Source: an uncultured Oscillospiraceae bacterium | Lineage (GTDB): Bacteria > Bacillota > Clostridia > Oscillospirales > Oscillospiraceae | Direction of reading: 5' to 3' | Length of the DNA: 9,012 bases | NCBI GenBank assembly: GCA_910577805.1 | Contig: CAJTOE010000102.1 | Location: 1 to 9,012, forward strand | In this document: positions 1 to 5,520 of the stretch, one piece after another | How the letters are laid out: every line of letters begins with the position of its first letter | Position numbering within the stretch: the stretch's first letter is position 1 | The notes under the pieces: model-generated | The model's input: only the letters and a program-made list of their open reading frames with translations | What the model was told of the DNA's origin: nothing | Database searches by the model: none | Program-made: the position numbers and the translations under genes

Positions 1-1593
1 CTCGATGGCCGCGTCGGAGCCTAACGCCCCCATGGCGACTCCGATGTCCGCACGGGACAGCACCGGCGCGTCGTTGATGCCGTCGCCGACAAAAACGAGC
101 TGCTCCTTGGGCTGCTTGGTCCGAAGAAGCTCCTCCACACGCTCCACTTTATCCGCCGGAAGGAGTTGGGCGTGGAACTGGTCCAGCCCCAGTTCCTGGG
201 CGACATGCTGGGCCGCGCCCTGGGCGTCGCCGGTGAGCATCACGGTCTGGCGCACCCCGCAGGCCTTCAGCTCCCGGAGGGCCTGGGCGGAGCTGGCCTT
301 GGGCCGGTCCGAAATCACCAGACAGCCCTGATATTGGCCGTCCACCGCCACATAGACGGTCGTTCCGGCCTGCTCCTGGACGGCGGGCATGGAGATGTTC
401 TCCCGCGCCATCAGCTTCCGGCTCCCGGCCAGGACCAACCGGCCGTCCACCACCGCCCGGACTCCGTGTCCGGCAATTTCTTCCACATCCCGGACCCGCT
501 CCGGTGCGGGCTGTCCGCCCCAGGCGGTCAGGATGGAACGGGAGATGGGATGGGTGCTGAACTGCTCCGCCAGAGCGGCCCACTCCAGCACGTCGCCCTC
601 CGTCCGGGTCACCGTGAATTTGCCCTGGGTCAGCGTGCCGGTCTTGTCAAAGACTACGATGCCCGCCTGGGCCAGCGCCTCCAGATAATTGCTGCCCTTG
701 ACCAGGATACCCTGCTTGGACGCGCCGCCGATGCCGCCGAAAAAGCTCAGGGGAATGGAAATCACCAGGGCACAGGGGCAGGACACCACCAGGAAGTTCA
801 GCGCGCGGGGCACCCACACGCCCCACTGTCCGCCCGTGAGCAGAGAGGGGAGGACCGCCAGCGCCAGGGCGGCAAAGACGACGATGGGGGTATAGTACCG
901 GGCGAATTTGGTAATAAAATGCTCCGCCTGGGCTTTTTTTTCGCTGGAGTTTTCGACCAGGTCCAGAATCCGGGCAACTGTAGATTCCCCAAAGGGTTTC
1001 GAGACCTGTACATGGAGCAGTCCCGACAGATTCACGCACCCGGAAATCACCTGATCGCCCTGGGCCACGTCGCGGGGCAGAGATTCGCCGGTGAGGGCAG
1101 CGGTGTCCAGCGCCGAGCTGCCCTGAGACACTACGCCGTCCAGAGGGACGCGCTCCCCGGCCTTGACCACGATGGTATCGCCCACCGCAATTTCCTCCGG
1201 GTCCACCTGGACCAGCTGGCCGTCCCGCTCCACGTTGGCGTAGTCGGGGCGTATGTCCATCAGATCAGCAATAGATTGGCGGCTCCGGCTGACCGCTACG
1301 CTCTGGAACAGCTCGCCCACCTGATAGAACAGCAGGACCGCTACGCCCTCCGGGTACTCCCCGCAGCCGAAAGCGCCCAGCGTCGCTACCGCCATCAGGA
1401 AATTTTCGTCGAACACCTGGCCGTTGGCGATGTTCCGGACCGCTTTCCAAATCACGTCCCAGCCCACTATGGCGTAGGGGACCAGAAAGAACGGCAGACG
1501 AAGAAAACCTTCCACAGGCAGCAGCAGAGCGCATACAAACAGCGCAAAGCTGATGAGAATGCGGTAGAGCATCTTTTTTTGCTTTTTGGTCAT
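1..1593 (-). CDS. Heavy-metal-translocating P1B-type ATPase (Zn/Cd/Pb-exporter-like), C-terminus cut by window edge
   Basis: Inner-membrane pump that should use ATP to expel soft divalent metals. From the ATG at 1593, 531 residues are present with no stop; roughly the last hundred residues (final membrane helices) lie beyond the edge. Visible motifs are the actuator TGES at 168-171, the transmembrane metal motif Cys-Pro-Cys at 272-274 (context SCPCALVIS), the phosphorylated DKTGT at 316-320, the His-Pro pair at 348-349 and the hinge GDGINDAP at 503-510. The N-terminus starts with a basic MTKKQKK and goes almost straight into the first membrane helix, so there is no fused HMA domain; the gene just upstream supplies one. 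Start choice is supported by GGGGAGGAGG 7 bases upstream, 18 nt after the HMA stop. The CPC motif and the GEYPEGVAVLLFYQVGELFQ segment resemble CadA/ZntA-type pumps; the Lys/Asp in the last helices that would settle metal choice are not in view. Cu(I) export is less likely given the CadC-like repressor. Confidence 0.95.
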   Translation of the reverse strand, partial: MTKKQKKMLYRILISFALFVCALLLPVEGFLRLPFFLVPYAIVGWDVIWKAVRNIANGQVFDENFLMAVATLGAFGCGEYPEGVAVLLFYQVGELFQSVAVSRSRQSIADLMDIRPDYANVERDGQLVQVDPEEIAVGDTIVVKAGERVPLDGVVSQGSSALDTAALTGESLPRDVAQGDQVISGCVNLSGLLHVQVSKPFGESTVARILDLVENSSEKKAQAEHFITKFARYYTPIVVFAALALAVLPSLLTGGQWGVWVPRALNFLVVSCPCALVISIPLSFFGGIGGASKQGILVKGSNYLEALAQAGIVVFDKTGTLTQGKFTVTRTEGDVLEWAALAEQFSTHPISRSILTAWGGQPAPERVRDVEEIAGHGVRAVVDGRLVLAGSRKLMARENISMPAVQEQAGTTVYVAVDGQYQGCLVISDRPKASSAQALRELKACGVRQTVMLTGDAQGAAQHVAQELGLDQFHAQLLPADKVERVEELLRTKQPKEQLVFVGDGINDAPVLSRADIGVAMGALGSDAAIE

Positions 1594-1611
1594 AAATGGC
1601 CCTCCTCCCCG

Positions 1612-1833
1612 TTATTTCAGGACAATTTCACAGTCCGGCTCCACCTTGCGGCAGACTTTTACGACCTCCTTCATGATGGCGTCGAACCGGGCGTCGTCCC
1701 CCTCTACCGTCATTTTCTGGCTCATGAAGCTCACGGTGGCGCTGGTCACGCCGTCGATTTTTTGAATGGCGGTTTCCATCTTCGCGGCGCAGTTGGCACA
1801 GTCCAGGTCAATCAGCTTGTAGGTCTTTTTCAT
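1612..1833 (-). CDS. Stand-alone heavy-metal-associated (HMA) domain protein
   Basis: A 73-residue protein that is a single HMA (ferredoxin-like) metal-binding domain. The metal loop is LDCANCAAKME with Cys12 and Cys15, followed by the usual helix and strand pattern (IQKIDGVTSATVSFMSQKM). This loop is of the DCxxC type seen in the N-terminal domains of Cd/Zn/Pb P-type ATPases, and the next gene is such an ATPase without an HMA domain. The likely role is therefore a soluble metal-binding partner that delivers metal to the pump or buffers it; delivery is inference. GAGAGGAGC lies just upstream of the ATG. It sits 33 nt after the methyltransferase and 18 nt before the ATPase, so it is part of the same operon. 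A third cysteine near the C-terminus (EPDCEIVLK) is not part of the family motif. Confidence 0.93.
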   Translation of the reverse strand: MKKTYKLIDLDCANCAAKMETAIQKIDGVTSATVSFMSQKMTVEGDDARFDAIMKEVVKVCRKVEPDCEIVLK

Positions 1834-1866
1834 AAAAATGCTCCTCTCAAATTTTAAAGTTGAATT

Positions 1867-2475
1867 TTAAAGCGGCTTGGACAATACCCCGTATCCCACC
1901 GGGATATGTCCAGGAAGGACCAAAAATTCGGTGAGGGTCCCTTCAAGCCCCTCTAAAAAGCTACGGTAGCTCTCTGCGGTGAAATTTCTTCGGGCGCGAA
2001 AGCCCAGCAGATGATAGAGCTTCAGGGCGGTGCGCAGACCGCTCGCGTCCCCCAGCAGGAAGGTGGGCAGAAGCACCTGACCGCCGGGACGGGTCACCCG
2101 TAACAGCTCCCGCACCGCACGGTCCGGTTCCGGCAGCAGATGCAGTACGTTGCCCGCCGCCGTCAGGTCAAATGTGTTGTCCGGCTCCGGCAGAGCGGTC
2201 AGATCACGCACTTCAAACCGGAGATTGGACAGGCCGCGTGCGTTCGCTTTCTTCTGCGCCTGCCGCAGCATGAATTTGGAGAGGTCGGTACACAGCACCT
2301 GCCGGGCGCTGGGGGCCATCGCCAGGGACAGAGACCCGGTTCCTGCCGCGCAGTCCAGCGCGTAAACCCCTTGGGGCGTGCGGTGCGCGGTCTGGCAGAT
2401 CATTTCCGTCACAGCGGTCCGGTTGAGCCATTCGGCAGCGTCGTAGGCGATGGCGATGCAGTCCCAGAAGCTCAT
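1867..2475 (-). CDS. Class I SAM-dependent methyltransferase in the metal-resistance operon
   Basis: A 202-residue Rossmann-fold methyltransferase of the UbiE/Methyltransf_11 type, predicted cytosolic. Motif I is ALDCAAGTGSLSLAM (39-53), the acidic residue that would bind the SAM ribose is Asp64 in LCTDLS, the next motif is FDLTAAGNVLHLLPEPDRAV (102-121), and RVTRPGGQVLLP (126-137) is the typical post-core strand. The substrate cannot be read from the sequence. The gene starts 3 nt after the repressor stop, with GGAGGAG inside the end of the repressor gene, so the two are probably translationally coupled. It is about the minimum size of the fold and lacks the long C-terminal region with paired cysteines typical of arsenite methyltransferase ArsM, so ArsM is unlikely. 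It could act on a small molecule or a metal(loid), but neither is shown. Confidence 0.88.
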   Translation of the reverse strand: MSFWDCIAIAYDAAEWLNRTAVTEMICQTAHRTPQGVYALDCAAGTGSLSLAMAPSARQVLCTDLSKFMLRQAQKKANARGLSNLRFEVRDLTALPEPDNTFDLTAAGNVLHLLPEPDRAVRELLRVTRPGGQVLLPTFLLGDASGLRTALKLYHLLGFRARRNFTAESYRSFLEGLEGTLTEFLVLPGHIPVGYGVLSKPL

Positions 2476-2478
2476 ACG

Positions 2479-2832
2479 TCACTCCTCCAGATGCTCCATC
2501 CCCTGGCTGAGAATGCGCACGACATGGTCGTCGGCCAGGGAGTAGAACACAGTTTTGCCCTCCCGGCGGAATTTTACCAGCTTGCTGGATTTCAGCAGCC
2601 GGAGCTGGTGGGATACTGCGCTTTGTGTCAGCCCCAGCACGTCGGCCAGGTCGCACACGCAAAGCTCCGATTCGTACAGCGCGTACAGCAGTTTAATGCG
2701 GGTGCTGTCTCCGAAGATTTTGAACAGCTCCGCTAAATCGTACAGCACTTCGTCTGCGGGAAGCAGTTTCTTGACAGTCTCAATGCGGCTGGGGTGGGTT
2801 TGGGTTTCCTGGCAGCAGTCCAGATGGTCCAT
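2479..2832 (-). CDS. ArsR/SmtB-family metal-sensing repressor (CadC-like)
   Basis: A 117-residue winged-helix repressor that should bind the operator at 2852-2877 and release it when metal binds. The ATG at 2832 is chosen because AAAGGAGG lies 5 nt upstream; a GTG 24 nt further out would lie upstream of this ribosome site and inside the operator. The DNA-reading helix is in LTQSAVSHQLRLLKSS (68-83) and the wing in FRREGKTVFYSL (88-99). Two metal sites are visible. The alpha-3N site has Cys58 and Cys60 in ELCVCDL, plus Cys6/Cys7 at the N-terminus, as in the Cd/Pb sensor CadC. The alpha-5 site has Asp101, His103, His114 and Glu117, the exact D-x-H-(10)-H-x-x-E spacing of the Zn sensors SmtB/CzrA. 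It leads an operon with the methyltransferase, HMA protein and P-type ATPase. Cd, Pb or Zn response is inferred from these residues. Confidence 0.95.
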   Translation of the reverse strand: MDHLDCCQETQTHPSRIETVKKLLPADEVLYDLAELFKIFGDSTRIKLLYALYESELCVCDLADVLGLTQSAVSHQLRLLKSSKLVKFRREGKTVFYSLADDHVVRILSQGMEHLEE

Positions 2833-2837
2833 AAGCG

Positions 2838-2843
2838 CCTCCT
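2838..2843 (-). promoter_or_regulatory. Ribosome-binding site fixing the repressor start
   Basis: Reads AGGAGG on the minus strand, 5 nt before the ATG at 2832. It excludes the in-frame GTG at 2856, which would put this site inside the coding region. Confidence 0.85.
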
Positions 2844-2851
2844 TTCTCGAT

Positions 2852-2877
2852 AACACATGAGCAGTTGTTCATATGTT
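2852..2877 (-). promoter_or_regulatory. 12-2-12 ArsR/SmtB operator
   Basis: On the plus strand the left arm is AACACATGAGCA (2852-2863), the spacer is GT, and the right arm is TGTTCATATGTT (2866-2877). The arms match as an inverted repeat at 10 of 12 positions. The core ATGAgCA..TGTTCAT matches the known SmtB/CadC/CzrA operator pattern. It covers the predicted transcription start, 8 bp downstream of the -10 box, so bound repressor should block polymerase. Confidence 0.85.
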
Positions 2878-2885
2878 TTGATTGG

Positions 2886-2914
2886 ATTATACATGAATGT
2901 TGGCAGGTTGTCAA
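2886..2914 (-). promoter_or_regulatory. Consensus sigma-A promoter of the metal-resistance operon
   Basis: On the minus strand: TTGACA (2914-2909), a 17-bp spacer, and TATAAT (2891-2886). Both hexamers match the consensus exactly. Such a strong promoter fits a system held off by a repressor; the operator lies just downstream. Confidence 0.88.
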
Positions 2915-2963
2915 GTGGGTTTTTTCACCCTCATCGTGAATGATAAAGCAAAATAAAAAATCC

Positions 2964-2992
2964 TTGTAAAAATCCGGGCCAAGCGTTATAAT
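2964..2992 (+). promoter_or_regulatory. Sigma-A promoter of asnS
   Basis: TTGTAA (2964-2969), a 17-bp spacer, then TATAAT (2987-2992). The expected transcription start near 2999 leaves a leader of roughly 28 nt before asnS, too short for a T-box or attenuator. It runs divergently from the metal-operon promoter about 50 bp away. Confidence 0.75.
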
Positions 2993-3026
2993 ACTAGATA
3001 TTTCAGATTTTTGGAGTGATGTTTCT

Positions 3027-4421
3027 ATGGATCGCATTGCGATTGCGGCCATCTTCGCCGACCAGGACCGCCTGGGCGGGCAGACAGTTACCCTCTGCGG
3101 TTGGGCCAGGACGATTCGGGATATGAAAACCTTCGGCTTTATCGAGCTTAACGATGGCTCCTGCTTTAAAAATTTGCAGGTGGTCATGGACGCCGGCGCC
3201 TTGGACAACTATAAGGAAATCGCCGCCCAGAACGTGGGCGCGGCCCTGATTGTCACCGGCCAGGTGGTGCTGACCCCTGAGGCCAAGCAGCCCTTGGAGG
3301 TGAAAGCCCAGTCCATCCAGGTGGAAGGGCCTTCTACCCCCAACTACCCCTTGCAGAAAAAACGCCACAGCATCGAGTACCTGCGCACCATTCAGCACCT
3401 GCGGCCCCGGACAAATCTGTTCTCCGCTGTGTTCCGTGTGCGCTCCGCCGCCGCCCACGCCGTCCACTGCTTCTTCCAGGACCGGGGCTTTGTGTATGTC
3501 CACACCCCCATTATTACCGCTTCCGACTGTGAGGGCGCGGGGGAAATGTTCCAGGTGACCACCCTGAACATGCAGGACCCGCCCAAAACCCAGGATGGGC
3601 AGGTGGATTACAGCCAGGATTTCTTTGGCAAACGGGCCAGTTTGACCGTCTCCGGTCAGCTCAACGCAGAGAACTTCGCTATGGCCTTCGGGAATGTGTA
3701 CACCTTTGGACCGACCTTCCGGGCCGAGAACTCCAACACCCAGCGCCACGCCGCCGAGTTCTGGATGATCGAGCCGGAAATGGCCTTTGCTGACCTGAAC
3801 GATTACATGGACACCGCGGAGGATATGATTAAGTATATTATCCGCTATGTGATGCAGCGTTGTCCGGACGAGATTGAGTTCTTCAACTCCTTCGTGGACA
3901 AGGGCCTGAAAGCCCGGCTGGAGCATGTGGCAAGCTCCGCCTTTGGCCGGGTGAGCTACACCGAAGCGGTGGAGCTTTTGAAGAAGAACAACGATAAGTT
4001 CGACTTTAAAGTGGAGTGGGGCTGCGATTTGCAGACCGAGCATGAGCGGTATCTCACCGAGCAGATTTTCCAGCGGCCCGTGTTTGTGACCGACTACCCC
4101 AAGGAAATCAAGGCGTTCTATATGCGCATGAACGACGATGGAAAGACTGTGGCGGCGGCGGACTGCCTGGTGCCCGGCATCGGAGAGATCATCGGCGGCT
4201 CCCAGCGTGAAGAACGGCTGGAGCTGCTGGAGGGACGGATTCAGGAGCTGGGTATGGACCCCAAGGATTACTGGTGGTACTGCGATTTGCGCCGGTACGG
4301 CTCCTGCCGCCACGCCGGGTTCGGCTTGGGCTTCGAGCGTATGGTCATGTATTTGACAGGCGTTTCCAACATCCGGGATGTGGAACTGCATCCCCGGACG
4401 GTGGGCAATGCGGAATTTTGA
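3027..4421 (+). CDS. asnS: Asparaginyl-tRNA synthetase
   Basis: Class IIb aminoacyl-tRNA synthetase that charges tRNA-Asn with asparagine in the cytosol; 464 residues, the normal length. An N-terminal OB-fold anticodon-binding domain (about 18-100, with VTLCGWARTIRDMKTFGFIE) is followed by the catalytic domain. Class II motif 2 is at 231-251 (FRAENSNTQRHAAEFWMIEPE region) and motif 3 at 431-438 (GFGLGFER). DYSQDFFGKRASLTVSGQL (194-212) and the C-terminal NIRDV...PRTVGNAEF distinguish AsnRS from the related AspRS. In the loop after NIRDV this protein has ELHPRT where many AsnRS have IPFPRT, probably a lineage variant. GGAG 10 nt upstream supports the ATG. It is transcribed alone, from its own promoter to its own terminator. 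Confidence 0.98.
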   Translation: MDRIAIAAIFADQDRLGGQTVTLCGWARTIRDMKTFGFIELNDGSCFKNLQVVMDAGALDNYKEIAAQNVGAALIVTGQVVLTPEAKQPLEVKAQSIQVEGPSTPNYPLQKKRHSIEYLRTIQHLRPRTNLFSAVFRVRSAAAHAVHCFFQDRGFVYVHTPIITASDCEGAGEMFQVTTLNMQDPPKTQDGQVDYSQDFFGKRASLTVSGQLNAENFAMAFGNVYTFGPTFRAENSNTQRHAAEFWMIEPEMAFADLNDYMDTAEDMIKYIIRYVMQRCPDEIEFFNSFVDKGLKARLEHVASSAFGRVSYTEAVELLKKNNDKFDFKVEWGCDLQTEHERYLTEQIFQRPVFVTDYPKEIKAFYMRMNDDGKTVAAADCLVPGIGEIIGGSQREERLELLEGRIQELGMDPKDYWWYCDLRRYGSCRHAGFGLGFERMVMYLTGVSNIRDVELHPRTVGNAEF

Positions 4422-4427
4422 GAGTAT

Positions 4428-4465
4428 AAAACCAGGGGCGGCCTATGGGGCCGCCCCTGGTTTTT
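4428..4465 (+). terminator. Rho-independent terminator of asnS, probably bidirectional
   Basis: A perfect 16-bp stem has arms at 4428-4443 and 4449-4464, with a 5-nt loop (TATGG) and a T-run at 4461-4465. It begins 6 nt after the asnS stop. Read on the minus strand the stem is also followed by TTTT, so it can end transcription arriving from the convergent regulator genes. Confidence 0.93.
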
Positions 4466-4496
4466 GGTTTGAAAGAAAGATTGTGCGGCCCTTGGG

Positions 4497-4544
4497 CTTC
4501 CCCCTCACGGGGGAAGGTGGCACGCGAAGCGTGACGGATGAGGG
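4497..4544. repeat. Hairpin-rich intergenic element, probable dispersed repeat
   Basis: It contains the hairpin CTTCCCCC-TCAC-GGGGGAAG (4497-4516), a second hairpin CACGC-GAA-GCGTG (4521-4533), then GACGGATGAGGG. CCCTCA (4502-4507) can also pair with TGAGGG (4539-4544), enclosing the second hairpin and competing with the first. This resembles a short element I recall as recurrent between genes in gut Clostridia, which cannot be checked here. It lies between two convergent gene ends and has no coding potential. Confidence 0.6.
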
Positions 4545-4562
4545 TGTAGCTTTAGGGCTGCA

Positions 4563-4802
4563 CTATTTTTCGGGTTTGTTTGTACATTTTGGGTATGCGC
4601 TGCGCTCGTCTGTGCGTTTGAGCAGATAATCCAGGCTGGTCTGATAAAAGTCCGCCAGACCGGACAACACCTCAATGGGAATTTCGCGTAGCCCGTTTTC
4701 GTAGTTGCTGTACGCGCTGCGCGTCACGTGGAGATATTGGGCCAGCTCCTGCTGTGTCGTATCACTGTCGATGCGCAGTTCCTTGATTCTGCTGTAGTCC
4801 AT
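4563..4802 (-). CDS. Small XRE-family helix-turn-helix regulator
   Basis: A 79-residue protein that is essentially one Cro/C1-type DNA-binding domain. The helix-turn-helix is at about 16-36 (TQQELAQYLHVTRSAYSNYE), followed by IPIEVLSGLADFYQTSLDYLL, the usual closing helices, and a short charged tail. The ATG at 4802 is preceded by GGTGA; a TTG in the same frame at 4832 lacks a ribosome site and overlaps the upstream gene. It begins 16 nt after the stop of the response-regulator-like gene, so the two are probably cotranscribed. No sensor or oligomerisation domain is seen, and targets are unknown. Confidence 0.9.
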   Translation of the reverse strand: MDYSRIKELRIDSDTTQQELAQYLHVTRSAYSNYENGLREIPIEVLSGLADFYQTSLDYLLKRTDERSAYPKCTNKPEK

Positions 4803-4818
4803 AACTGCGTCACCGGGT

Positions 4819-5481
4819 TTACTCACTATCAAAACGATATCCCACCCCGCGCAGGGTGACGATGCGTCCGCTGTATGGCGTGATCGCGCGGCGGATCTGC
4901 TTGATATGGGTGTCCAGAGTCCGGGTGCCGCGGTTCAGCTCCCCGCCCCAGACTGCCTCCAAAAGCCGCCGCCGGGACAGGGCTACGTCCGGCTGGGACA
5001 TCAACAGAGACAACAGGTCAAATTCCTTCGGGGTAAGCGAAATGGAAACGCCGTCCACCATGGTCCGGCGGGCGGTGAGGTCCACCGTAATGCCGCCGGA
5101 GATCAACTGCCGGGGATGGCCGCTGCTCCGCTTGAGGATGGCGGAGATGCGCAGCAGCACCTCCTTGGGCTCCAGGGGCTTTTGGACAAAATCGTCTGCA
5201 CCCAGCTCCAGGGCGCGAATGGATTCCTGGGTCCCGCCGGAGCTGGAGGCCAGCATTATGGGCACCGGCGAAAAGCTGCGGATGACCTGACAGGCGGAAA
5301 ATCCGTCCCGGCCGGACAGCTGGGCGGAGAGTAAGACAAAATCAAAGGGATTCTGCTGGTGCATGGTGACGGCTGTATCGCCGTCCTCGGCCTCGGCAAC
5401 TAAATAGCCCTCGGAACGGGCGTGGTCACCCACCAGCGTACGTACAGAAGGGTCGCTGTCGGCAATCAGAATATGTCTCAT
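4819..5481 (-). CDS. OmpR/PhoB-type response regulator with an atypical receiver lacking the phosphoacceptor Asp
   Basis: A 220-residue DNA-binding regulator. The N-terminal receiver fold spans about 1-115 and the C-terminal winged helix about 125-218 (ISLTPKEFDLLSLLMSQP ... THIKQIRRAI ... IVTLRGVGYRFD). The receiver is degenerate. The normal phosphorylated Asp is Ser52 (FVLLSAQLSG, codon TCC at 5326-5328). The second acidic residue near the N-terminus is Ser9 (IADSDP). The switch Thr position is Ala78 (IMLASSSG). The conserved Lys101 (VQKPL) is kept. No histidine kinase is adjacent. The protein therefore probably works without phosphorylation, as atypical response regulators do. The ATG at 5481 is supported by AGGAGG 8 nt upstream. 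It sits 39 nt after the WYL regulator and 16 nt before the XRE gene. Confidence 0.93.
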   Translation of the reverse strand: MRHILIADSDPSVRTLVGDHARSEGYLVAEAEDGDTAVTMHQQNPFDFVLLSAQLSGRDGFSACQVIRSFSPVPIMLASSSGGTQESIRALELGADDFVQKPLEPKEVLLRISAILKRSSGHPRQLISGGITVDLTARRTMVDGVSISLTPKEFDLLSLLMSQPDVALSRRRLLEAVWGGELNRGTRTLDTHIKQIRRAITPYSGRIVTLRGVGYRFDSE

Positions 5482-5489
5482 ACGCTGCA

Positions 5490-5495
5490 CCTCCT
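5490..5495 (-). promoter_or_regulatory. Ribosome-binding site fixing the response-regulator start
   Basis: Reads AGGAGG on the minus strand, 8 nt before the ATG at 5481. The alternative GTG at 5490 overlaps this site, so the longer reading is unlikely. Confidence 0.85.
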
Positions 5496-5520
5496 TTCTG
5501 CGTGCGTGTGCTTCCGTGTG

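Noticed and set aside
166..1857. 563-codon plus-strand open frame opposite the ATPase and HMA genes
   Set aside because: It is the antisense shadow of GC-rich coding sequence; the minus strand has all P-type ATPase motifs in order with good ribosome sites, and the plus-strand product has no recognisable domain.
1867..2475. Methyltransferase as arsenite methyltransferase ArsM
   Set aside because: The protein is only 202 residues and lacks the C-terminal region with conserved cysteines that ArsM uses to bind arsenite; the pump and repressor point to Cd/Zn/Pb instead.
2833..2856. GTG start extending the repressor by eight residues
   Set aside because: It would lie within the operator, upstream of the AGGAGG that serves the ATG at 2832, and has no ribosome site of its own.
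3003..4391. 462-codon minus-strand open frame opposite asnS
   Set aside because: Antisense shadow of asnS; no family features and no ribosome site, while the plus strand encodes a full-length AsnRS.
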